DNA from: Planctomycetota bacterium
Lineage (GTDB): Bacteria; Planctomycetota; UBA1135
Reading direction: 5' to 3'
DNA: 64,000 bases
Assembly: GCA_021776795.1 (NCBI GenBank)
Contig: JAJFFC010000008.1
Location: 124,001-188,000, forward strand
Below the pieces are notes generated by a model. The model saw nothing but the letters and a program-made list of their open reading frames with translations, did no database searches and was not told the DNA's origin. Position numbers and translations under genes: made by a program. The number at the start of each line of letters is the position of its first letter. Position 1 is the first letter of the stretch. Of the stretch, positions 1 through 7,416 are shown one piece after another.

Positions 1-812
1 GCGGTCAGGTCGGGCTGGCAGTCGTACCAAGATTGAGCGCCGGCATACTCGGAACGGAAGGTCACGACCTCGTCATAGACCAAAAGCGCACCGTTTTCTT
101 CGGTCCACTTGCGCAAAGCCATGAGGAAGTCGGGCTCGATTTTCATCAGGCCGACGCGGTGCGACATCAGGTCAAGCAGAACTGCCGCGAGGTCCACTTT
201 ATGCTCGTCGAGGATCGCAATCGCGCGCTCGATGTCGTTGTAGGGAATGATCACGACATCATTCAGCGCAGAGGCTGGCGTGCCATATGCCACCGGCACG
301 CTGCGCGGGTGGTCTACTTCGCCCCAAACTTCCGGGCGCGAGGTTTGGCTGATTTCGGCATAGTCATAGAGACCGTGATAGGCGCCTTCGACCTTGGCGA
401 TCTTCGGCCGCCCGGTAAAGGCACGGGAAGCCTTGAGCATGCCCATGACGGCTTCGGTACCGGAGTTGACGAAGCGCAGCTTCTCGAAGGAGGGACAGCG
501 CTCGCACAAATACTCGGCGTACTCCACTTCGATTGCGGTGGCGAGCGTGAAGGCGGAACCGCGTTGCAATTGCGCGGTCACTGCGGCCACAATTTCTGGG
601 TGAGCATGGCCATGCAACAACGAAGCCATGTTGTTGGAGAAGTCGAGGAACTCCTGCCCCTCGATGTCGGTCACGCAAAAGCCAGAAGCATGATCCGCAT
701 AGAGCGGATGGGGCTTACGCAACACCGTGTTCCGACTGACTCCCCCGGGCAGAGTTTGCAGCGCTCGTTGATACAGGGCCGCGCTTTTGGAGGTCGTATC
801 AGGCTTGGTCAT
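1..812 (-). CDS. Class III (PLP) aminotransferase, glutamate-1-semialdehyde aminomutase-like, 3' part outside window
   Basis: Cut by the window edge: 270 codons are present and the C-terminal part with the Schiff-base lysine is missing. The N-terminus reads MTKPDTTSKSAALYQRALQT and is followed by the class III landmarks LPGGVS, FVNSGTEA (PLP phosphate site), GAYHG and LVYDEV, whose Asp holds the PLP ring nitrogen. Known of the family: this branch holds glutamate-1-semialdehyde aminomutases and also beta-amino-acid aminotransferases. It is the last visible gene of the kamA operon, starting three bases after the CoA-transferase B stop. There is no heme pathway gene nearby, so I infer that it transaminates the beta-amino acid made by the aminomutase rather than making aminolevulinate. 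The substrate is not proven by sequence. Confidence 0.8.
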   Translation of the reverse strand, partial: MTKPDTTSKSAALYQRALQTLPGGVSRNTVLRKPHPLYADHASGFCVTDIEGQEFLDFSNNMASLLHGHAHPEIVAAVTAQLQRGSAFTLATAIEVEYAEYLCERCPSFEKLRFVNSGTEAVMGMLKASRAFTGRPKIAKVEGAYHGLYDYAEISQTSRPEVWGEVDHPRSVPVAYGTPASALNDVVIIPYNDIERAIAILDEHKVDLAAVLLDLMSHRVGLMKIEPDFLMALRKWTEENGALLVYDEVVTFRSEYAGAQSWYDCQPDLT

Positions 813-815
813 GAT

Positions 816-1490
816 TTAAGAAGCAGTTGGTGTCGCGATGGGCAATAGCGGCGCCCCGGTGCGTTCGGCAACATAGTCGAAAGTCACCCCCGGACTCAAC
901 TCCACGAGCTGAAATCCTTCGTCGGTGACTGCAATCACTGCCAAATCGGTGTAGATGCGATCGACCACGCCGGGCCCAGTTAAGGGGTAGGTGCAGGCAT
1001 CGACCAACTTGGGGTCGCCGTGCTTCGTGCAGTGCTGTGTCACCACAAACACCGACTTCACCCCCGCCACGAGGTCCATCGCGCCGCCGACGGCCGGAAT
1101 GGCGTCGGGACCGCCGGTGGACCAATTCGCCAGGTCCCCATTATTGGCCACTTGCAACGCACCGAGCACACAGAGGTCGAGGTGACCGCCGCGAATCATG
1201 GCAAAGCTGTCTGGGTGTTGGAAGTAACTGGCCCCGGGAATCGCCGTGACCTGGCGCTTACCGGCGTTGATGAGCTCAGGCTCCCCTTCTCCCTCGGCGG
1301 GCGACGGCCCCATGCCCAACAAACCGTTTTCGGTGTGGTAAATGAACTCGCGGCCTTCAGGCACGAAGCGGGTGATGAGCTCCGGAATGCCAATGCCTAA
1401 GTTCACATAGGAGCCATCCGGGATATCCATGGCGACACGTTGCGCCATTTCCTCGCGGCTCAAGCCAATCTTGGCGTCGTTTGCGCTCAT
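816..1490 (-). CDS. 3-oxoacid CoA-transferase, subunit B
   Basis: 224 residues, normal length for the beta subunit of a family I CoA-transferase (ScoB/AtoA type). The catalytic glutamate is visible as E54 in the motif TENGLLG, which forms the glutamyl-CoA intermediate. The start codon overlaps the stop of subunit A as ATGA, the usual sign of coupled translation. Together the subunits move CoA from a donor such as succinyl-CoA or acetyl-CoA to a 3-oxoacid. In this operon the acceptor is probably the 3-oxoacid formed by the downstream aminotransferase (inference). Exact donor and acceptor cannot be read from the sequence. Confidence 0.9.
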   Translation of the reverse strand: MSANDAKIGLSREEMAQRVAMDIPDGSYVNLGIGIPELITRFVPEGREFIYHTENGLLGMGPSPAEGEGEPELINAGKRQVTAIPGASYFQHPDSFAMIRGGHLDLCVLGALQVANNGDLANWSTGGPDAIPAVGGAMDLVAGVKSVFVVTQHCTKHGDPKLVDACTYPLTGPGVVDRIYTDLAVIAVTDEGFQLVELSPGVTFDYVAERTGAPLLPIATPTAS

Positions 1491-2197
1491 GGGTAGGACA
1501 CTCCGGAGGCGACGAGTACGGATTCGTGTTGTGGGTTTTGCACCTGCACCACCCGGTTGACGAAGATGCCTGGCGTGACCACGATTTCGGGGTCCATTTC
1601 GCCGGGCGCCACCACGCTCTCTGTCTGCACAATCGTCACGGTTCCAGCCATCGCCATCGGCGGGGCAAAATTCCGTGCGGTCTTATTGAAGATCAAGTTG
1701 CCGTAGGTGTCGGCCTGGCGGCATTTAATGAGCGTGAAGTCAGCCTTGAGTCCACGTTCCATGATGTAGGTCTTGCCGTCGAACTCGCGCGTTTCCTTGC
1801 CGTCGGCAAGCATGGTGCCTACTGCGGTTGCGGTGTAAAAGGCAGGAATGCCTGCGCCACCGGCGCGAATGCGCTCGGCAAGCGTTCCTTGCGGCACCAG
1901 CTCCAATTCAATCTTTCCGCTGCGGTAGAGCTCCGGGAACACGGTGGAGTTCATCGAACGCGGATAGGAGCAAATCATTTTGGACACTCGTCCCGCCTTA
2001 ATGAGTGCGGCTAGGCCGACTTCCCCACTCCCAGTGTTGTTATTGACCACGGTGAGTCCGCTCGCGCCTTGATCAATCAGGGCGTGAATCAATTCAATCG
2101 GACTTCCAGCTTCCCCGAATCCGCCAATCATGACCGTGGCGCCATCGAAAATATCGGCGACGGCCTCGGCAACCGAAGGCACCTCTTTGTTGATCAT
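1487..2197 (-). CDS. 3-oxoacid CoA-transferase, subunit A
   Basis: 236 residues. The glycine-rich CoA-binding loop GGFGEAGSP lies near residues 25-33 and NNNTGSGEVGL near residue 55, both standard for the alpha subunit (ScoA/AtoD type). It follows kamA after a three-base gap and overlaps subunit B by four bases, so the three are one operon. The cytosolic alpha-beta enzyme activates a 3-oxoacid as its CoA ester for thiolytic cleavage. No thiolase gene is in the window; it could lie beyond the left edge. Confidence 0.9.
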   Translation of the reverse strand: MINKEVPSVAEAVADIFDGATVMIGGFGEAGSPIELIHALIDQGASGLTVVNNNTGSGEVGLAALIKAGRVSKMICSYPRSMNSTVFPELYRSGKIELELVPQGTLAERIRAGGAGIPAFYTATAVGTMLADGKETREFDGKTYIMERGLKADFTLIKCRQADTYGNLIFNKTARNFAPPMAMAGTVTIVQTESVVAPGEMDPEIVVTPGIFVNRVVQVQNPQHESVLVASGVSYP

Positions 2198-2200
2198 GGC

Positions 2201-3631
2201 TCAGACCGTGATACTACTTGGCGAGTCCTTTTGCACTCGTTGGTAATCAAACAGACCAGCTTCGTCGAACAAGACGCGGTCTTCGAAGCCATCGAACCAG
2301 ATGGCGTCTGGGTTGCGACCCACAATGCACACCTTGCCGCGATCCGGGGCATCGGCGGCGTTGCGCAGCAACTTGAAGATGACGACGCCATTCTCTGCGC
2401 CCTTCACCCCTTCCATCGGTTCGTTGGTGACGGCCACGACTTCGGTCTTTCCTAAGTAGTGGGTGATGGACAGGCGGGCGTGGGTTTCCACACCAGAAAG
2501 CCCCTTCTGCGAATCATTCAAGATGCGCCAAGCTTCTTCAATCGAGATGTTGAAGGCCTTGTGTGCCACGATATCGCGACCACAGAAGAAGTAGTGGTTG
2601 TTCGCGCCGACGCGCTTCAATGCGCGTTGCATGATGCGCAAGGCGTCGGGGTCGTCGTTGATGTCCTTGATCAACGGGCTTTGGTTCTCCACGCATAACC
2701 AACCGCGCGACACCAAACCATTCATGGCGCGCTTGGTTTCGGCGTGCCATGCCAAGGCACCGCCCTCTTCCTTGACGTAGTTGCCGTTGTCATCCTTGAG
2801 CAAAAACTCATCGGGGTGATTGAAATGCACCATGAAGCGTAAGCCAACTTCCGGATAGGTCTTGTGGAAGTTGTCCAGCATGTCCAAGAAGGTTTGATCG
2901 AAGCGCTGCGGGAAGAAAGCCATTTCCTTGGTTCCCAAGCGAATCGACTCGATACCAGCTTCGGCCAAAGCGCCAAACCAGGCCGCAATCTTGGCGTTGC
3001 TCAACACCATCGGGTCACCACCGGAGAGCAAAATCTCGCGCAGCTTTTCGCGGCCGGTATCAGGGTGAGTACCACCATTCGCCTCGACCGCTTGGTTGTG
3101 CTCGTGAATGTAGCGCACGATGTCCGGGATCTGCGCCATGCCTTTCTTGGCCACGGTGCCATCCTGGCGTTCAATTTCCTTGCGGCCAATCAGCTCTTCG
3201 CGGTAACAGAAGCGGCAGTGGGCGGAGCAAGTCGACACCACATACATCAAGCCCATTTCGTACTTGTGCAGCAGACCCTCGACCGGGCTGTAATCCATTT
3301 GATTGCCCGGGTCTTCGGAGCCTTCCAAGCTTTCGGTCTCTCCCGGACTCGCCTTCACCAGGCGGCGAATCGGCGCGCTCTTCTGCGCCAACTCAAAGTA
3401 GTGACGAGTGAGCTTCACCGGCATCCGCGCTTCGACATCGCGCTCGGTTCCCTTCAGGGCCTTCAGTTCCGCAAGCTCCACCGCGGAGTAAAAATCGCGC
3501 ATGTCATCGGGCATCTTTTCATCGAAGAAAGGGCGCAGACCGTTGATGCTCTCGCGCTCATAACGAGGGTTCTCGACGGTATCGAGGAAGGCTTGCTCGC
3601 GAGCGGAAGGGACGTATTTGGAGTCGTTCAT
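2201..3631 (-). CDS. kamA: KamA-family radical SAM 2,3-aminomutase (substrate uncertain)
   Basis: 476 residues. The radical SAM cluster motif CSAHCRFC gives C135, C139 and C142 (CX3CX2C), followed by the SAM-binding LSGGDP near residue 205. The family uses PLP and SAM to move an amino group from C2 to C3, classically lysine to beta-lysine. Two things differ from the clostridial enzyme as I remember it. The PLP-lysine motif PGGGGK is replaced by ITHYLGK (K395), and the second substrate aspartate (QCD) region reads FFCGRD. There is also an extra segment near residues 278-298. The enzyme therefore belongs to a side branch, and lysine should not be assumed to be the substrate. First gene of the operon and divergent from the RpiR regulator. 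A -10-like TACATT lies 13 bases before the start. Confidence 0.8.
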   Translation of the reverse strand: MNDSKYVPSAREQAFLDTVENPRYERESINGLRPFFDEKMPDDMRDFYSAVELAELKALKGTERDVEARMPVKLTRHYFELAQKSAPIRRLVKASPGETESLEGSEDPGNQMDYSPVEGLLHKYEMGLMYVVSTCSAHCRFCYREELIGRKEIERQDGTVAKKGMAQIPDIVRYIHEHNQAVEANGGTHPDTGREKLREILLSGGDPMVLSNAKIAAWFGALAEAGIESIRLGTKEMAFFPQRFDQTFLDMLDNFHKTYPEVGLRFMVHFNHPDEFLLKDDNGNYVKEEGGALAWHAETKRAMNGLVSRGWLCVENQSPLIKDINDDPDALRIMQRALKRVGANNHYFFCGRDIVAHKAFNISIEEAWRILNDSQKGLSGVETHARLSITHYLGKTEVVAVTNEPMEGVKGAENGVVIFKLLRNAADAPDRGKVCIVGRNPDAIWFDGFEDRVLFDEAGLFDYQRVQKDSPSSITV

Positions 3632-3644
3632 GGTGCCGGAGGAG

Positions 3645-3684
3645 AATGTAACTGATTGGACATTTCTCTGTTCCTAGTGTAACT
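3645..3684. promoter_or_regulatory. Candidate operator between kamA and the RpiR regulator
   Basis: The 75-base divergent gap holds two direct copies of TGTAACT at 3647-3653 and 3678-3684, 31 bases apart, which is close to three helical turns. It also holds an inverted repeat AATGT (3645-3649) / ACATT (3660-3664). The repeats sit over the likely promoter of kamA. The most economical reading is a binding site for the divergent RpiR-type protein; this is inference only. Confidence 0.35.
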
Positions 3685-3706
3685 TCCTGTTCAGGGTCCC
3701 GCCAAC

Positions 3707-4540
3707 TTGAATTTAGCCGAACTCATCGCCGCCGCGAGCGAGCGCCTGACGCCAGTAGAGCGTCGCATTGCCGCTGTCGTGCTCGAGGACCCGACTTGGC
3801 TGGCATTTGGCACCGTTTCCGATTTGGCGACCGAAGTCGACACTAGCCGCCCCTCTATCGTGCGATTTGCCCGAAAACTTGGGTTTGAGGGTTTCGCCGA
3901 TATGCGCGAGCACGCCCAACGAGGGGTTACGGCCAAGCTTTCCAGGCCCAGCCAGCGCATCCGCCATCAAGAGGGCTCGCTCGGGCGCGCCGGCGCCGAA
4001 CTCACCGAATCGATTCGGCATCTATTTGACGGGCTCGACGGCCCGCAACTCGCCGCCCTGGGCGACCCCCTCGCCCGCGCCCAGCAAGTGTGGATCCTGT
4101 CTGGTGAGACTTCCCTAGCCGCAGCGCACGCCATGTTTAGCGGGCTCACCATGGTCCGCCCCAATGTGCACCTCATCTCGGAACATTCCAGCGGTCGCGA
4201 TCTTGGCGGTGCCGCGCCTGGCGATGCCGCCATCGTCTTCGACTTCCCGCGCTACCGACGGCACGCCCTGACCGCGGCCACAGCCTTGGGAGAGTTGGGT
4301 GTCGAACTCGTCGCCATCACCGATGGCCCCCTATCCCCCTACGCAGCCCTCACCCAAAACTGGTTTGCCTTGGATGTCCCTGCGATGGGACCTTTCGACA
4401 GTTCGGTACCGCGCGTGGCCATGGCCGAGGTCCTGGTCGCCTACGTCGCGACCCAACTCAAGGACGAGGCCCAGGTCCGCATCGACCGTACCGAAGCCTT
4501 GTGGACAGCGACGGACACGTTTTTAGCGGAAGAGAACTAA
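3707..4540 (+). CDS. MurR/RpiR-family transcriptional regulator
   Basis: 277 residues. The N-terminal RpiR helix-turn-helix spans about residues 1-75 and includes DLATEVDTSRPSIVRFARKL. A SIS sugar-isomerase fold follows (about 110-240, with LSGETSLAAAH). Members usually sense sugar phosphates, but several regulate amino-acid or other catabolic operons. The start is TTG: the frame is closed 24 bases upstream and no ATG or GTG lies between. Divergent from kamA, so it probably controls that operon. The ligand is unknown. It is followed by the PrmA-like gene, which has its own promoter. Confidence 0.88.
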   Translation: MNLAELIAAASERLTPVERRIAAVVLEDPTWLAFGTVSDLATEVDTSRPSIVRFARKLGFEGFADMREHAQRGVTAKLSRPSQRIRHQEGSLGRAGAELTESIRHLFDGLDGPQLAALGDPLARAQQVWILSGETSLAAAHAMFSGLTMVRPNVHLISEHSSGRDLGGAAPGDAAIVFDFPRYRRHALTAATALGELGVELVAITDGPLSPYAALTQNWFALDVPAMGPFDSSVPRVAMAEVLVAYVATQLKDEAQVRIDRTEALWTATDTFLAEEN

Positions 4541-4554
4541 ATCCGCCCCCATGC

Positions 4555-4560
4555 TATCCT
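4555..4560 (+). promoter_or_regulatory. -10 element (TATCCT) of a likely leaderless transcript
   Basis: TATCCT ends six bases before the ATG at 4567, which puts +1 on the A of the start codon. No Shine-Dalgarno sequence is present and no clear -35 is seen. Confidence 0.5.
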
Positions 4561-4566
4561 GCCAGC

Positions 4567-5202
4567 ATGACTGCCATCGAGTTGCGGGATTATCGCTACG
4601 GGCACTTGCACCTCAGCTTTGCGGAGCAGGAGGGGAACAAACCCCATGAGGTTTGGGTTCCCTTAAAGCCAGTAGAAGAGCTGCTCGAAGACTGGCTCGC
4701 TGCAGGCGCTCTGCTCGCCGCGCAAGCTTTGGCACCGATTGCCGCCATGCCCAAAGATATGCGCCATCGCTTTGGCTTTCTTGGCGAGGGTCCTGGCGTA
4801 GGCTTAGCAGCGTGGATTGCCTTGCATCTAGGTTGCCCCCGCGTCGAAGCCGTGCTGCACCCTAAAGAAATCGCGCACTTGCAAGAAGCCGTCGACAAAA
4901 CACCCTATGCCAAACGCTTTCGCTACCTGCGTCGCATCGACGAAGCAGAAGATGGGGCCTACTTCCAACTCGTTGCCTATGGCTGCGACGGCAAGCTTCC
5001 GGAATCACTTGCGATGACGGCTCCCTTAGTCAAGCGCATGCGAACCGAAGGACAACTGCTCTTGTTTGGACTCCCGGAAGCCGAGCTGGAAGAGGCCTTC
5101 GATCGTGCCGCCAAACGCGGCCTGTCCTTACGCGCTATGGGAGTGCAAGAGAAGCTGGCCTTCTTTGCTGGCTCGCTCGAACATCGGCACGACTTCCGCT
5201 AG
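4567..5202 (+). CDS. PrmA-like methyltransferase-fold protein, divergent
   Basis: 211 residues from the ATG at 4567; the frame is open further upstream but only inside the RpiR gene. A glycine-rich motif GFLGEGPGVGL (about residues 70-80) resembles SAM-methyltransferase motif I. The C-terminal third (GQLLLFGLPEAELEEAF and following) resembles the end of ribosomal protein L11 methyltransferases. The acidic residue that normally binds the SAM ribose after motif I is not obvious (VEAVLHPKE), and there is no typical N-terminal PrmA domain. It may be a methyltransferase with altered motifs or a non-catalytic relative. The start is supported by a -10 hexamer exactly placed for a leaderless mRNA. 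Confidence 0.55.
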   Translation: MTAIELRDYRYGHLHLSFAEQEGNKPHEVWVPLKPVEELLEDWLAAGALLAAQALAPIAAMPKDMRHRFGFLGEGPGVGLAAWIALHLGCPRVEAVLHPKEIAHLQEAVDKTPYAKRFRYLRRIDEAEDGAYFQLVAYGCDGKLPESLAMTAPLVKRMRTEGQLLLFGLPEAELEEAFDRAAKRGLSLRAMGVQEKLAFFAGSLEHRHDFR

Positions 5203-6569
5203 TCCGCGTCTTTCTCAGCACGGCGTCGCGCAACCTCAGCGCGAATCTCTTCTAGACGGGCGGCGATCCGTGCCTCCACGCCATATTGCGTAGGCTGATA
5301 GAAACGCTTGCCTTCCAGCGCCTCGGGTAGACAGCTCATTTCGGTGAGCGCACCCTCTTCATCGTGGGCGTATTTCTGCCCCTTGGCCCACCCCAAGTTC
5401 TTCATCATGGAGGTCGGCGCATTGCGCAAATGATGAGGCACCTCATGGGCATATCCGCTCGCCAGCTCTTGATCGATGGCTTTGAAGGCCTTGTAAACAG
5501 CATTGGATTTGGGCGCAACCGCCAAATACACCACCAATTCACCCAAGGCCAGCTCACCCTCCGGGCTACCCAAGAAGTGGAAAGCGTCGCGCGCGGCGAC
5601 GGCTAACTTCAATGCATTGGGATCGGCCAAGCCGATGTCTTCCGACGCCATGCGCACCAAGCGCCGCGCCAGGAACAGTGGATCTTCGCCGGAACGCAGC
5701 ATGCGGACGAGCCAATACAAGGCGGCATCGGGATCGGAACTCCGTACCGACTTGTGCAAGGCCGAGATTAAATCGTAATGGCCTTCGCCGGACTTGTCAT
5801 ACAACAGTGCGCGACCGGCAAAGACTTGTTCAAGGATATCATCACTCAGAGTCGCGCCAACATCGCAGCGATGCATGGCGGCTTCCAGAGCGACGTAAGC
5901 GCGACGACCATCGCCGCTGGCATAGCGTGCCATGGCGGCCAGTTGATTGTCGCTCACTTCGACCTTGCGCGCCGCGCATCCGCGCTCTTCATCATCTAGA
6001 GCCATGCGCAGCATCTGCACTAAGGCTTCCTCGGCGAGAGGCTTGAGCACGTGCACCGTCAGTCGCGACAACAAGGGCCCGACCACTTCAAAAGATGGGT
6101 TTTCGGTGGTGGCACCGACCAGCAAAATGTCGCCGCTTTCGACAAAAGGCAGGAAGGCGTCTTGTTGAGCCTTGTTGAAGCGATGGATTTCATCGACGAA
6201 CAAGAGCGTGGGTTTGCCACTGGCCCGACGCAGCCGTTGCGCTTCTTGCATGGCTAGGCGCACCTCCTTAATCCCACTCAAGACGGCCGAAAACGGGCGG
6301 AACACCAGGTCTGCACGCGCTGCCAACATGCGCGCCAAAGTGGTCTTTCCTGTGCCCGGTGGGCCCCACAAAATCATGCTCGACAATTCGCCGCCGGCAA
6401 AGATGCGTCGCAATGAGCCGTCTTCCCCCACCAGGTGTTCTTGGCCCACAAATTCCTCGAGGGTGCGCGGGCGCATGCGCTCCGCCAAGGGCGTGTGCTG
6501 CATGGCGGCTGCCGAGGTCGTCGGCGTCATTTCATGCGCAGGTTCTTCGCCAAAGAGATTCGTGCTCAT
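5199..6569 (-). CDS. rarA: Replication-associated recombination AAA ATPase RarA (MgsA)
   Basis: 456 residues from the ATG at 6569, chosen because it overlaps the stop of the upstream methyltransferase gene as ATGA and has GGAGAGGAG in front. Walker A is GPPGTGKTT (residues 69-77) and Walker B is LLFVDEIHRFN (about 122-132). A sensor segment (TTENPS) and the MgsA C-terminal domain, with GKRFYQP near the end, complete the family. RarA acts at stalled replication forks and interacts with SSB and the clamp loader. Its last four bases overlap the end of the convergent PrmA-like gene. Confidence 0.93.
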   Translation of the reverse strand: MSTNLFGEEPAHEMTPTTSAAAMQHTPLAERMRPRTLEEFVGQEHLVGEDGSLRRIFAGGELSSMILWGPPGTGKTTLARMLAARADLVFRPFSAVLSGIKEVRLAMQEAQRLRRASGKPTLLFVDEIHRFNKAQQDAFLPFVESGDILLVGATTENPSFEVVGPLLSRLTVHVLKPLAEEALVQMLRMALDDEERGCAARKVEVSDNQLAAMARYASGDGRRAYVALEAAMHRCDVGATLSDDILEQVFAGRALLYDKSGEGHYDLISALHKSVRSSDPDAALYWLVRMLRSGEDPLFLARRLVRMASEDIGLADPNALKLAVAARDAFHFLGSPEGELALGELVVYLAVAPKSNAVYKAFKAIDQELASGYAHEVPHHLRNAPTSMMKNLGWAKGQKYAHDEEGALTEMSCLPEALEGKRFYQPTQYGVEARIAARLEEIRAEVARRRAEKDAD

Positions 6570-7390
6570 GCTCGCTCCTCTCCTTGTGCATTGCCTTCTT
6601 GGGACAAAGCCCAAGCCACCACGGCGGCGGCGGTAGCCACGTTGAGTGATTCCACCTCACGAGTCAAAGGAATCCCGACTCGGCGTTGGCAGCCTTGTTG
6701 GTACTCAGGAGCTAAGCCTCGCCCTTCTTCCCCCATCCACAAGGCCACGGCTTGCCTGCGCGGACCGCCCGAAATCACCGTAGCCAAATCCTCGCCATCG
6801 GCTGCGGTGGCCCAACTCATGACCTGCGCCTCGACCAAGGCAGCGAACAGGTCGTCGGCCAATATGCCTTCCGCCACCGGTAGTCGGAAGGTAGTGCCGC
6901 TGGCCCCGCGCAGTGCCCGTGGATGCCAAGGCGATGCGCCTCCCCTTAAACACAACAAGCCACTCGCGCCAAAGCCAGCAGCCACGCGCGCCAAAGCGCC
7001 GACGTTCCCTGGGTCTTGCACTCCTGCTGCTATCATCCACCAAGAACCGGGTGTCGATGCGCGGAGCAAAGCTTGCCAATCCGCTTGCGGGCGCTCCGCC
7101 CAAGCCACCAAACCTTGCGGAGCATCTAATCCGCTGGCTTCCTTCAGCAACTGACCATCACAAGCCACAATCTCACTGCCCTGAGCTGCCGCTTTGGCGA
7201 GCAAAGAAGCCTCGGTAGCCATGGTGGGCTCATCGACCAAAACCCACGGCATGTGGACTTGTGCGGCAAGGGCCTCTTCGAGCAGATGCTTGCCCTCGAG
7301 GGCAGTGTGTTCACGCTCCTTTCCTGCACGCAAGGCGCGCAAGGCTTTGAGGCGCGCATTTTGCGCCGACTGCACGGGTTCGGCAGGCAT
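6566..7390 (-). CDS. SpoU/TrmH-family RNA 2'-O-ribose methyltransferase
   Basis: 274 residues from the ATG at 7390; a GTG one codon upstream is the alternative. The knotted SPOUT fold is recognised by its three motifs: QDPGNVGALAR, LWMGEEGRGL and VESLNVATAAAV. An N-terminal substrate-binding domain (about residues 1-90) is present, as in TsnR/RlmB-like enzymes. It methylates rRNA or tRNA in the cytosol; the target nucleotide cannot be told. Translationally coupled to rarA. Divergent from rsgA, with which it shares a palindromic -10 region. Confidence 0.88.
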   Translation of the reverse strand: MPAEPVQSAQNARLKALRALRAGKEREHTALEGKHLLEEALAAQVHMPWVLVDEPTMATEASLLAKAAAQGSEIVACDGQLLKEASGLDAPQGLVAWAERPQADWQALLRASTPGSWWMIAAGVQDPGNVGALARVAAGFGASGLLCLRGGASPWHPRALRGASGTTFRLPVAEGILADDLFAALVEAQVMSWATAADGEDLATVISGGPRRQAVALWMGEEGRGLAPEYQQGCQRRVGIPLTREVESLNVATAAAVVAWALSQEGNAQGEERA

Positions 7391-7398
7391 CACCCACC

Positions 7399-7410
7399 CA
7401 TTCTAGAATG
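7399..7410. promoter_or_regulatory. Palindromic bidirectional -10 region between trmH-like gene and rsgA
   Basis: The perfect palindrome CATTCTAGAATG offers TAGAAT on both strands: 7404-7409 on plus and 7400-7405 on minus. On plus, seven bases separate it from ATG 7417. On minus, nine bases separate it from ATG 7390. The same 12-mer recurs at 34032-34043. Confidence 0.55.
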
Positions 7411-7416
7411 CGCGGC

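Noticed and set aside
1..812. Calling the first gene hemL (glutamate-1-semialdehyde aminomutase)
   Set aside because: The family match is real, but the operon is catabolic and there is no heme gene around. The function is better left as a class III aminotransferase.
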